Numbered from the stretch's first letter, positions 8,985 to 15,998 are shown. The stretch is DNA of 23,889 nucleotides from JAUIAI01 sp049680625 (GCA_049680625.1 JBAUID010000060.1:1-23889), one strand, 5' to 3'. Notes: generated by a model not told the origin, from the letters alone. Numbers and translations: made by a program.

Positions 8985-9919
8985 GGCAAAGTCCTGTTGC
9001 GCAGTGACACGGTAGTAGTCACTGCAATGCGCAAACGTCGATCTGGAGGCACAACAACGTTGCCGGTGCAATCGGTATACGGGGTCGGCTCATTGGCAAC
9101 GCCATCGTTGGTGCGCAACTGCATACAAATCCACACGGCGCTGATCCGGTTCCAGCGGGTCATGACGTCTTCCGCCGCAAAGTTGATGTCCAGCTGGTCG
9201 GCGGTCAGATAGTTCGAAACGCGTCCCGCGAACACCGTATTGCCCCATTCGGTGACTGACGTATTCGATATGCCATACGTCAACCGCATGTCTTCGACAT
9301 TCTCGATCAGGGTTTGCGGCGCATTAAATCCGTTAAGTCCACCATTGCCGGCGCAGGCCAGTTCAGGCTCGCCATTGGCACCGTTACGGATAAAGAACCG
9401 GTTCTCTGCAACAAAGAAGTTGCCTGTAAACGGGGAAACCTGGGGGGGCAGATCCTGACCAAGGCAGTCACTGGGAATACCGTTAATTGCCAGGGTGTTG
9501 GCCAGATCTGCCTCGTAGGCAACCGAAAACATGTTGGGCTGGTTGGCAGCACCACAAATTATGTTTTGCATCGGCGCGGTCAGATCGTTAATCGCGCCGT
9601 CACAACCTCGCATTGGTGCGCCGGTGTAGTTCGATGACGCCGTACCAGGGGTGGTGTTGATTCGCGGCGTACTAAAGCCAGCCATGCGCACATGGTCCGC
9701 CACCAGATTCAGTGCAATCTGGGCGTCCTCGCTGAGTTTGCCCAGATTGTCCTGGGTTCGGGACGATACACTGGTACTGACCACGGTTCTCATTACCGTG
9801 CCCAACACCATCAAACCGATCACCATGCCGATCATTATTTCAACCAGGGTGCGACCGTGCTGGTGCCTCAGCGCCGTCCGGGCAACCCGGCGCTCGCGTC
9901 TCATTGCTGTGTTATTCAT
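8981..9919 (-). CDS. pilW: Type IV pilus minor pilin PilW
   Basis: The 312-residue product starts at ATG 9919, which shares ATGA with the pilV stop. The leader of 22 residues ends in HQHG and is followed by RTLVEIMIGMVIGLMVL, with Glu at mature position 5. Mature position 1 is Arg rather than the usual Phe or Met, which is odd but keeps the key Gly and Glu. The body carries the PilW-typical helix SEDAQIALNLVADHVRMAGF and ends with a strand-rich IAVTTTVSLRNRTLP. PilW is one of the larger minor pilins and bridges the tip proteins to the pilus fibre. Several cysteines (GCDG, IICG, DCLG, LACAG, WICMQ, DCTG) could form disulfides. The context is a tightly packed fimT-pilV-pilW-pilX set. Confidence 0.92.
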   Translation of the reverse strand: MNNTAMRRERRVARTALRHQHGRTLVEIMIGMVIGLMVLGTVMRTVVSTSVSSRTQDNLGKLSEDAQIALNLVADHVRMAGFSTPRINTTPGTASSNYTGAPMRGCDGAINDLTAPMQNIICGAANQPNMFSVAYEADLANTLAINGIPSDCLGQDLPPQVSPFTGNFFVAENRFFIRNGANGEPELACAGNGGLNGFNAPQTLIENVEDMRLTYGISNTSVTEWGNTVFAGRVSNYLTADQLDINFAAEDVMTRWNRISAVWICMQLRTNDGVANEPTPYTDCTGNVVVPPDRRLRIAVTTTVSLRNRTLP

Positions 9920-10476
9920 AGTGCAAACCTAAAATGCATGCAGCGCACGCCAGCTGGAACCACCCCGAGTGGGTCGGGGCAATCGCCGCCAACCTGCGCT
10001 TCATCTCCGGCATCAGGGTCTTGCCAGATCACCCATAAATCCACCGGTTGCGTGGTGCCAACCAATGCATCGCTCAGGGCAAACAGACTGCCACCAGGCA
10101 AAGCGAGACGAGCGTTGTTGCGCCACAGCGCAATATCCTGGGCAGCCATTTCCAATTCAGTGCAATTATTCGCGATGGCACATCCGGGAATCGCCAGCGG
10201 GCCCGCCAGTGGTGCATAAGCCTGAGCAAAGTCGTAAGTGCCACGCAGTGCTTCGTCAGAATTGCCGCGCGCCCGGTCAATGTAGTCAGTGGCCAGCTGC
10301 GTCGCTACGGTACGAAACTGTGCCATCTTGCCGAACTGCAGTGACTCGGCCTGCAAGCCGACATAGGCGAGCATGCCAACCGACAGAACCATAATGGCAA
10401 CCACGACCTCGATCAGGCTAGAGCCCTTCTGGGTAGCTGCCCGGCCTAACCGGCAATGTTTCCTAAACGGCTTCAT
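9916..10476 (-). CDS. pilV: Type IV pilus minor pilin PilV
   Basis: The 186-residue product starts at ATG 10476, which shares one base with the fimT stop (TGATG), so the two are probably coupled. A longer frame up to 10530 lies inside fimT. The leader ends in QKG and is followed by SSLIEVVVAIMVLSVGMLAYVGLQ, with Glu at mature position 5. This SSLIEVVVA...VLSVGML...LQ pattern is typical of PilV/GspI-like minor pilins. The product belongs to the pilus priming complex in the inner membrane and pilus tip. The remaining sequence has a few cysteines (GCAIANNC, GGDCPD, VRCMHF) likely used for disulfides. Length is in the usual range. Confidence 0.92.
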   Translation of the reverse strand: MKPFRKHCRLGRAATQKGSSLIEVVVAIMVLSVGMLAYVGLQAESLQFGKMAQFRTVATQLATDYIDRARGNSDEALRGTYDFAQAYAPLAGPLAIPGCAIANNCTELEMAAQDIALWRNNARLALPGGSLFALSDALVGTTQPVDLWVIWQDPDAGDEAQVGGDCPDPLGVVPAGVRCMHFRFAL

Positions 10477-11063
10477 CAGCAGGCCTCGTTGAATTTGATG
10501 ACGCGGCTGCTGCCAGCAGCTGTCTGGCACAGACGACGGGAAAAGTGTGCAGCCTGAGGTGCAGTGGCATTGACCGGCTGAAAAACAAACTCCCGTTGCC
10601 CGCCAACGGCGACGCCGTTCGGAAAGAAATTGACGGCAACACCAGCACCATTGCTGAGAATTGAACCGTTATCAGAAAACGCATTCTGGATTCGGATGAC
10701 TTGGTCCAGCCCGGCATCAATCACGTTGGGCACACCACGGTCAGAAAAAACAACCCAACCCGTCTCCCATTGATTGCCAGCTGAGCAGGTTGGAACCGCG
10801 GCATTGGCGGTAGTCGTAGGGCACACAGTCACCCGGGTACCACGCTTCACCGCCTCGGTTCTGGCCAGCCGCATAGCGCCGGACAAGGCGCTGACTTTCG
10901 CGCGAACTGCTCGCCCAGCCGCGTAGTCGCTGAGCTGAGGCAATCCGACTGCGAGCAAAATGCCGGCAACCGTCATGGCGATGAGTGCTTCGACCAGGGT
11001 GAATCCGCGCTGACGAGCCGTGCGCTGATGCATTCGATTACGCGTAAATTGTTGAGAGTTCAC
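10476..11063 (-). CDS. fimT: FimT/GspH-type pseudopilin, first gene of the minor pilin operon
   Basis: The 195-residue product starts at GTG 11063, chosen because AAAGGA lies about 7 bases upstream; the in-frame ATG at 11033 has no such site. The 20-residue leader ends in RQRG and is followed by FTLVEALIAMTVAGILLAVG, with Phe+1 and Glu+5. The helix continues into a GspH/FimT domain with the typical segment LARTEAVKRGTRVTVC. FimT/FimU-type pilins seat PilVWX in the fibre. In Legionella, FimT also binds DNA and helps natural transformation through a basic C-terminal motif. Here the C-terminus has SRRLC and GSSRVIKF, but I cannot say whether the DNA-binding motif is conserved. The gene opens the seven-gene operon. 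Confidence 0.9.
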   Translation of the reverse strand: MNSQQFTRNRMHQRTARQRGFTLVEALIAMTVAGILLAVGLPQLSDYAAGRAVRAKVSALSGAMRLARTEAVKRGTRVTVCPTTTANAAVPTCSAGNQWETGWVVFSDRGVPNVIDAGLDQVIRIQNAFSDNGSILSNGAGVAVNFFPNGVAVGGQREFVFQPVNATAPQAAHFSRRLCQTAAGSSRVIKFNEAC

Positions 11064-11087
11064 TTCAGAGTCCTTTTTGCTCTTTCT

Positions 11088-11116
11088 AGGATAAGCAGGG
11101 CACAGACCGCCTACAA
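11088..11116 (-). promoter_or_regulatory. Possible sigma-70 promoter of the fimT operon
   Basis: Read on the minus strand, a weak -35 (TTGTAG at 11116-11111) and a -10 (TATCCT at 11093-11088) are separated by 17 bases. Transcription would begin around 11081, leaving a short leader with the fimT ribosome binding site. Each box matches the consensus only partly (3/6 and 4/6), so this is a suggestion. Confidence 0.3.
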
Positions 11117-11121
11117 TAGAG

Positions 11122-11424
11122 CTAGCCCCCTGCTAACCAACCGGATCGACCGCCTATCAGTCGATGCTCAGAGGGCTCGATTTCCGGCAAAAAAAACTGT
11201 GACAAATCGCACAAATCACAGCCCGCCCGGTTCCCCGCGAGGGTGACAAAGCGCAGCAGATACGGGCACCAAGACCGGTCCGGGCGGTGCCGGGAAATCC
11301 GCAAAACCTGGTCCCGCCAGTCAACCGACTGGCCACAGCCATAAGCACTAGTCAACAAACGATAGGAACAACGATTGAAAAAGCGGATGAAATCATCAGT
11401 AAACTTGTCTGAACTCACCACCAT
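11122..11424 (-). CDS. Uncertain small open frame, no recognised family
   Basis: A 100-codon open frame reads in the same direction as fimT and ends 58 bp before it. The translation is fairly protein-like, with aromatic and basic residues and a CPYLLRF...GCDLCDLSQFF segment carrying a CxxC pair. I recognise no family. Against it, there is no good ribosome binding site before the ATG or the two nearby GTG codons, and the CRP-like site lies inside it. It could be a real small gene, a decayed remnant or chance. Confidence 0.25.
   Translation of the reverse strand: MVVSSDKFTDDFIRFFNRCSYRLLTSAYGCGQSVDWRDQVLRISRHRPDRSWCPYLLRFVTLAGNRAGCDLCDLSQFFLPEIEPSEHRLIGGRSGWLAGG
11198..11213. promoter_or_regulatory. 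CRP/Vfr-like binding site
   Basis: TGTGACAAATCGCACA fits the CRP-family pattern TGTGA-N6-TCACA with nine of ten defined bases, and is preceded by an A-tract. A further TCACA lies at 11216-11220. It lies between fimT and the nuclease gene. In Pseudomonas the CRP-like Vfr controls type IV pilus genes. The centre would be about 124 bases upstream of the suggested fimT start site, farther than usual for direct activation, so function is uncertain. Confidence 0.35.
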
Positions 11425-11542
11425 TCAATCAAGCCATTGTGCTGATGATCGGATGGGATGGCTGCCTGCGCTCAACGGGTTCCGACTACTGCGTAAATTG
11501 CCAGGCTGAATGGCGCCAACATTAATAACAGGGCAAAAACAA

Positions 11543-12154
11543 ATGACACAGATACCGGCGGGTGCACGCACCCGACTGCTGATCATCGCTGTACTGATTA
11601 GTTGCGCCGCCTGCGTCGGACGCGATGTTGCGGACAACGCACCGGTAGATTCAACCGCCGGTGGGTCACCAGGGGCTACCCGCGCCGGTTCGGAGTTTGA
11701 AATCCAGGTTCAGCGCCTGGCGGATGGTGATTCGTTCACAGCCGTTGATCGCAATGGTCGGCAACTGAAAGTACGGCTTGCCGCGATCGACTCACCGGAG
11801 CGTCAGCAAGCCGGCGGTCGTGAAGCCACCGACTTTCTCGAGCAATTGAGCCGCGGGCGCTGGTTACGCTTGCAGGTAAGGAAGGTCGATCGTTACGGAC
11901 GCCTGGTGGGCAAAATCCTGATAAACGGCGAAGATGCCGGCCTGGCCATGGTTGAGGCCGGACTTGCCTGGCATTTCAAACGTTACGAAGGCGAGCAGCC
12001 ACGCGCCGAGCGGCTTGCGTTTCGAGCAGCCCAGGAACGGGCGCGTAACGCGGGAAAAGGGATTTGGCATCATCCGAACCCCAGACCGCCGTGGGAATGG
12101 CGACGCGAACAACAGAGTAAGCGCGAATTGAAATCAGGCGAAAAGGCAAATTAG
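11543..12154 (+). CDS. Thermonuclease (staphylococcal nuclease-like) predicted lipoprotein
   Basis: From ATG 11543 the 203-residue product has a short basic N-terminus, a hydrophobic segment and a lipobox LISC with Cys21 as the probable lipid anchor; an AGGG lies about 9 bases upstream of the start. An ATG at 11510 would add 11 residues before the signal. A low-complexity linker (about residues 22-50) leads into a staphylococcal nuclease domain. The family's key residues are all visible: DGD (Asp63), VRL (Arg78), IDSPE (Asp83 and Glu86) and RYGR (Arg120). The AGLAWHF segment and the C-terminal GIWHHPNPRPPWEWRR are typical of bacterial relatives. These enzymes cleave DNA and RNA with calcium. 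A membrane-anchored, exported nuclease would act on nucleic acid outside the cytoplasm. It is divergent from the minor pilin operon. Confidence 0.88.
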   Translation: MTQIPAGARTRLLIIAVLISCAACVGRDVADNAPVDSTAGGSPGATRAGSEFEIQVQRLADGDSFTAVDRNGRQLKVRLAAIDSPERQQAGGREATDFLEQLSRGRWLRLQVRKVDRYGRLVGKILINGEDAGLAMVEAGLAWHFKRYEGEQPRAERLAFRAAQERARNAGKGIWHHPNPRPPWEWRREQQSKRELKSGEKAN

Positions 12155-12184
12155 CCCGGCCAACCCCTTCAGCTTCAGGTTCAC

Positions 12185-12910
12185 TTAACTGCCTCGCTGC
12201 CGGACACTTTCATAAAGCACAACCCCGGCAGCTACGGAAACATTCAAACTATCGACAACACCGCGCATTGGTATATTGACCAACAAGTCGCAACGCTCGC
12301 GAGTCAACCGGCGCAGGCCCCGCCCTTCAGCCCCAAGCACCCAGGCCACCGATTCGGGGATCTCGGCTTCGTACAGAGAAGTTGGTGCATCGTCGGATGT
12401 CCCGACTGTCCAGATTCCTGCCTCGTTGAGTGCATCCATGGCACGCGACAGGTTGGTGACCATTACATAGGGAATACTCTCCGCTGCACCACTGGCTGTT
12501 TGTACGGCAGCGTCAGTCAACGTACACGCATGGTCTTTAGGCGCAATCACTGCCTGCGCCCCCGCACCGTCAGCCGCCCGCAGGCACGCGCCTAAGTTTC
12601 GCGGGTCGGTTACCCCGTCCAGAACCAGCAGTAATGCCGGCTTGTCGATATCTGCCAATAATTCGTCCAGGCCCATCGGCAGGAAATCGGCTTCGGCAAA
12701 CGCCACCACGCCCTGATGACGTTTGTGTCGGCAAATGCTGTCAAGTCGTGCGCCATCAACGAACTTGGCCCGGATACCCGCCTGGCTCGCCTGTGCCTTC
12801 ATGTCAGCCATACGCGCATCCATACGCGACTGATCGAGGTACAGCTCGGTGACCGTATCGGGAGCCCGGCGCAAACGGCTCATAACAACGTGAAATCCGT
12901 GTAACAACAT
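12185..12910 (-). CDS. rlmB: 23S rRNA (guanosine-2'-O-)-methyltransferase RlmB
   Basis: The 241-residue product is a SpoU/TrmH-family methyltransferase. It would methylate the ribose of G2251 (E. coli numbering) in the peptidyl-transferase P loop of 23S rRNA, using S-adenosylmethionine. The three family motifs are clear: LVLDGVTDPRNLGACLRAAD (motif 1), VLGAEGRGLRRLTRERCD (motif 2) and IPMRGVVDSLNVSVAAGV (motif 3), together forming the trefoil-knot cofactor site. The N-terminal L30e-like part begins LHGFHVV, like YGIHAV in E. coli. The sequence follows E. coli RlmB along its whole length. It lies 36 bp after rnr, the same pairing as in E. coli and Pseudomonas, so the two are probably co-transcribed. 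No clear terminator separates it from the converging nuclease gene. Confidence 0.95.
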   Translation of the reverse strand: MLLHGFHVVMSRLRRAPDTVTELYLDQSRMDARMADMKAQASQAGIRAKFVDGARLDSICRHKRHQGVVAFAEADFLPMGLDELLADIDKPALLLVLDGVTDPRNLGACLRAADGAGAQAVIAPKDHACTLTDAAVQTASGAAESIPYVMVTNLSRAMDALNEAGIWTVGTSDDAPTSLYEAEIPESVAWVLGAEGRGLRRLTRERCDLLVNIPMRGVVDSLNVSVAAGVVLYESVRQRGS

Positions 12911-12946
12911 ATCAGCGTCCCAGCCCCACCCAAATTCTCAACAGAT

Positions 12947-15502
12947 TCATCGCTTTGCCCGTCTTGTCGACGTCGATTTTTTCGATTTTGCGTTTCCTTT
13001 TGCTTTGCCGGCTGGTTTTGACTTAACCGTTTTTGACTGACCCGCGTTCGACTTACCCGGCTTTGCCTTGCCAGGCTTAACCCGAGCCTTCAAACGCTCT
13101 GCCCTTGCCTTACGAACTTTATCAGTTGGTGCTGATGCCGCTTTTCGGCTTTTTTGCGGTCGCGACGCACTATCGGGTTTGCCCTGTGTTTTTCTGTCTG
13201 AGGCCGCGCCGACTCCGACACCGGCGGCAAGACGAAACTCGATCCGTCTGGCCTCAAGGTCAACCCGGGAAACCTGAACCCGAATCGGGTCAGTCAGACG
13301 AAATCGCATGCCGGTGCGTTCGCCGAGCAATGCATGGCCGACCTCGTTAAACTGAAAATATTCGCTGCCTAGTTCCGAGACGTGCACCATGCCTTCAACA
13401 TGTAATGCATCCAGCGTGACAAACACACCAAATGGTGCCACACCGGTAATCAGCCCCGGGTATTCTTCGCCCACGCGATCGCGCATGAACTGACACTTCA
13501 ACCATGCTTCAACATCACGCGACGCATCATCTGCCCGCCGTTCATTTGTCGAGCACAGCACACCCAGCGCTGTCCATACTTGTTTGACCGCAAAGGCGTC
13601 AGCGGTTGAGCCGTTAACAGTACCAGGTTCGCCGTTTTCAGCGTCGGCCGCGGCATTGGCAAACTCAGCATCTGCGAACTCCGGTTGACTCGAAATCGCC
13701 GGATTCGTCGGAACATACTTCTTTCCGTCAAGACATGCCTTGATTACCCGGTGCACCAGCAAGTCGGGGTAGCGACGAATGGGTGACGTAAAGTGGGTAT
13801 AAGCATCGTAAGCAAGCCCAAAATGGCCTGCATTGTCCGGCGTGTACACCGCTTGCTGCATTGAGCGCAGCATCATGGTTTGCAACAAGTCAGAATCCGG
13901 CCGTCCCTTGATTTTCCGGGACAACGCGCCATAATCTTTTGGCGACGGATCGGTACCGCCGGTCATGGAAAGTCCGCTGGTCTTCAGGAATGACTTTAGC
14001 TGCGCCAGTTTTTCCTGAGTCGGGCCTTCATGCACGCGATACAAACCGGCGTGTTTTTTTCGTTGTATAAAATCTGCCGCGCATACGTTGGCAGCCAACA
14101 TACACTCTTCGATTATCCGGTGGGCATCGTTTCGAACTGTTGGAACAATGCGCTCAATTCGTCCGGCGCTATCACATTCGATTCGGGTTTCTACCGTTTC
14201 GAATTCAAGCGCCCCTCGCTCATTGCGGGCCTGGGCAAACACGCGATACAAGTCGTTCAGACTAACCAGGCGCTCTTCAAGCTGCGCCCCGTCAAGCTGA
14301 CATTCCGACTCCCGGGCTACCCTGTCAGACGGCGAATGACCGGACAAAACACTCCAGACCGCGTCATAAGTGAGACGGGCCGAAGAATACATTACGGCTT
14401 TGTAGAACTGATAGGCCTTGACCTTCCCTTTAAGGGTCACAACCATGTCACAGACCAGCACCAGACGATCAGTCAGCGGATTCAGTGAGCACAATCCGTT
14501 TGACAGTTTCTCCGGCAGCATCGGAATAACCCGGCGTGGAAAGTACACGGAGGTTGTTCTGGCGGTAGCGCTGTTATCGAGCGGCTCACCCGGTCGCACG
14601 TAGTGCGAGACGTCGGCAATCGCAACCAGCAAGCGGTAACCCGTCTGACGCGCTCGTTTGCCGGTTCCATAGATTGGCTCACAATAAACGGCATCGTCAA
14701 AATCCCGCGCATCGGCGCCGTCAATAGTCACCAGGGCAATATCGCGAAGGTCGACCCGTCCCAGGATGTCGGCATCCTGTACTTCATCAGCGAGGCTATC
14801 GGCTTGCGCCAGGGTGGCGTTGTCGAACACATGCGGGACGTCAAACTTGCGAACCGCAATTTCAATCTCCATGCCGGAGTCGCCAATATCCCCCAAAACC
14901 TCAACCACGTGACCAATCGGCTGGGTATTGCGGGTGGGCGGATCAATGACTTCGCAAGTCACCACCTGGCCATGGACTGCCCCGTTGATCTTGGACGGCG
15001 GGATAAGAATGTCGTGTTTGATGCGCTGATCTTCCGGCACCACCAGATGCACTCCACGCTCATTCAAAAAGCGGCCAACAATATGCCGATTGACCCTTTC
15101 GGTGACTTCAACTATCGCCCCTTCAGGGCGGCCGCGGCTGTCCTGGCCGGCCTGTTTCACTAACACCCGGTCGCCATGCATCACTTTTTGCATCTGGCGT
15201 GCGGGTAAGAACAAGTCTGGACCACCTTCATCGCGACGCACAAAACCGAAGCCATCACGATGACCTATCACTCGTCCGGCGATAAAGTCCAGCTTGCTGG
15301 CCAGAAGCAACACCCCTTTACGATTTGGCAAAAGCTGGCCGTCGCGTTCCATGGCAGCCAGTCGCTTGTCGAGAATATTGCGCTGGTTGGTCTCAGAGAC
15401 ATCCAGTGCGCTGGCGAGCGCATCCGGACGCATCGGGTCACCGGCATCACGTAACACCTTAAGTATCTTCTCGCGGGTAGGAACTATCCAGTCCTGGGTC
15501 AT
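12947..15502 (-). CDS. rnr: Ribonuclease R
   Basis: From ATG 15502 the product has 851 residues. The start is chosen by homology (MTQDWIVPTREKIL), since the ribosome binding site is weak; an ATG at 15556 adds 18 unlikely residues. Domains in order are an N-terminal winged-helix region (REKILKVLRDAG...), two cold-shock domains, the RNB catalytic domain, an S1 domain (YPGLITGVAPFGVFVTLD) and a basic tail. The RNB metal-binding aspartates are intact in DGADARDFDD (about residues 261-270). RNase R is a processive 3'-5' exonuclease that can degrade structured RNA, including rRNA and mRNA in tmRNA quality control. Two features differ from E. coli: an acidic, Ala-rich insertion before the NERRADDASRDVEAWLK segment, and a long Lys/Ala/Ser-rich tail of about 80 residues. 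It is divergent from tRNA-Leu and followed by rlmB. Confidence 0.95.
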   Translation of the reverse strand: MTQDWIVPTREKILKVLRDAGDPMRPDALASALDVSETNQRNILDKRLAAMERDGQLLPNRKGVLLLASKLDFIAGRVIGHRDGFGFVRRDEGGPDLFLPARQMQKVMHGDRVLVKQAGQDSRGRPEGAIVEVTERVNRHIVGRFLNERGVHLVVPEDQRIKHDILIPPSKINGAVHGQVVTCEVIDPPTRNTQPIGHVVEVLGDIGDSGMEIEIAVRKFDVPHVFDNATLAQADSLADEVQDADILGRVDLRDIALVTIDGADARDFDDAVYCEPIYGTGKRARQTGYRLLVAIADVSHYVRPGEPLDNSATARTTSVYFPRRVIPMLPEKLSNGLCSLNPLTDRLVLVCDMVVTLKGKVKAYQFYKAVMYSSARLTYDAVWSVLSGHSPSDRVARESECQLDGAQLEERLVSLNDLYRVFAQARNERGALEFETVETRIECDSAGRIERIVPTVRNDAHRIIEECMLAANVCAADFIQRKKHAGLYRVHEGPTQEKLAQLKSFLKTSGLSMTGGTDPSPKDYGALSRKIKGRPDSDLLQTMMLRSMQQAVYTPDNAGHFGLAYDAYTHFTSPIRRYPDLLVHRVIKACLDGKKYVPTNPAISSQPEFADAEFANAAADAENGEPGTVNGSTADAFAVKQVWTALGVLCSTNERRADDASRDVEAWLKCQFMRDRVGEEYPGLITGVAPFGVFVTLDALHVEGMVHVSELGSEYFQFNEVGHALLGERTGMRFRLTDPIRVQVSRVDLEARRIEFRLAAGVGVGAASDRKTQGKPDSASRPQKSRKAASAPTDKVRKARAERLKARVKPGKAKPGKSNAGQSKTVKSKPAGKAKGNAKSKKSTSTRRAKR

Positions 15503-15563
15503 TGGTACACCACGGGGACATTGAGGTCCGAAAGGCAAAACACACGAAAAACACAACGTCCAT

Positions 15564-15600
15564 TTGACAAAAGACTGGCCAGCATTAAAAATCGCCCCTC
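15564..15600 (+). promoter_or_regulatory. Promoter of tRNA-Leu
   Basis: A perfect -35 TTGACA (15564-15569) is followed after 16 bases by the -10-like TAAAAA (15586-15591) and then a GC-rich discriminator, CGCCCCTC. This layout is typical of stringently controlled stable-RNA promoters. The start would be near 15599, about 100 bases before the tRNA. The leader contains a 7-bp hairpin, AAAGAGA (15646-15652) with TCTCTTT (15665-15671). Confidence 0.65.
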
Positions 15601-15697
15601 AGTGTTGATTTTGATGCTCGTACCGGTCTCCGAATCCGGACGAAAAAAGAGAACCTCAAAAAGCTCTCTTTGCCGAGCAGGAATTGACCGCTGAATT

Positions 15698-15784
15698 GCC
15701 CAGATGGCGGAATTGGTAGACGCGCTGCGTTCAGGTCGCAGTGTCAGTAATGACGTGGAGGTTCGAGTCCTCTTCTGGGCACCA
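15698..15784 (+). tRNA. tRNA-Leu (anticodon CAG)
   Basis: The acceptor stem pairs GCCCAGA with TCTGGGC, the D-arm reads GCGGAATTGGTAGACGC, and the anticodon stem CTGCG/CGCAG encloses the loop TTCAGGT with anticodon CAG at 15732-15734. A long variable arm and a T-arm (GAGG-TTCGAGT-CCTC) follow, and the 3' CCA is encoded. The long variable arm and CAG anticodon identify a class II leucine tRNA reading CUG. It has its own promoter. The 3' end is also the start of a repeat that continues downstream. Confidence 0.97.
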
Positions 15785-15847
15785 GAGTTCCAAGTGCGAC
15801 AGCACAAACCCAAGATTTTTTTGATTGGTGAGACGCAACGCATGCGT
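15764..15847 (+). repeat. Direct repeat copy 1: tRNA-Leu 3' end plus downstream sequence
   Basis: This 84-bp copy begins in the T-arm and includes the last 21 bases of the tRNA through CCA, then 63 bases beyond it. It matches 15905-15988 with no gaps and seven substitutions by my alignment, at an exact offset of 141 bp. A run of seven T's (15816-15822) is present here and broken in the other copy. Confidence 0.9.
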
Positions 15848-15886
15848 TGCGCGAGGACTCGAAGGGTCTGGCCTGCCAGCCAGACC
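15834..15886. repeat. Inverted repeats inside the tRNA-Leu repeat unit
   Basis: Three elements lie side by side. CGCAACGCATGCGTTGCG (15834-15851) is a perfect palindrome. GAGGACTCGAA (15853-15863) is the exact reverse complement of the tRNA T-arm segment at 15762-15772, and its first nine bases also complement 15905-15913. A hairpin with stem GGTCTGGC/GCCAGACC (15865-15872 and 15879-15886) and a 6-base loop follows. Confidence 0.8.
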
Positions 15887-15904
15887 GGGCCGGCGGAACG
15901 TGGG

Positions 15905-15988
15905 CGAGTCCTCTTCTGGGCACCAGAGTTCCAAGTGCGACAGCACACACCCAAGATTCGTTCGATTGGCATGACGCAACGCATGCGT
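15905..15988 (+). repeat. Direct repeat copy 2: tRNA-Leu 3' end plus downstream sequence
   Basis: This second copy of the tRNA 3' segment and following sequence includes an intact CTTCTGGGCACCA but no 5' part of a tRNA, so it is not a functional gene. It ends 10 bases before the stop codon of the phosphoribosyltransferase gene on the other strand. With the 57-bp spacer, the full unit is 141 bp, present about 1.6 times. Confidence 0.9.
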
Positions 15989-15998
15989 AGTTTCAACA

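Larger units (their letters stand above)
11064..11542. other. Long divergent intergenic region between fimT and the nuclease gene
   Basis: This stretch of nearly 500 bp separates two divergent genes. It holds a possible sigma-70 promoter for fimT near its left end and a CRP/Vfr-like palindrome at 11198-11213 beside an A-tract. A minus-strand open frame of uncertain status covers 11122-11424. I see no RNA gene, IS remnant or clear terminator in it. Confidence 0.6.

Noticed and set aside
9916..10530. Longer upstream starts for pilV (10530), pilX (9071), pilE (4977) and proximal pilY1 (8442)
   Set aside because: The shorter starts give proper leaders or signal peptides, and for pilV and pilX they coincide with stop/start overlaps of the preceding gene.
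15890..15925. A second tRNA gene ending at 15925
   Set aside because: Only the T-arm 3' strand, acceptor 3' strand and CCA are present; there is no anticodon arm or 5' acceptor strand.
15764..15988. attL/attR pair of an integrated element
   Set aside because: Only 57 bp lie between the copies, no integrase is present, and the repeat runs 63 bp beyond the tRNA, so tandem duplication fits better.
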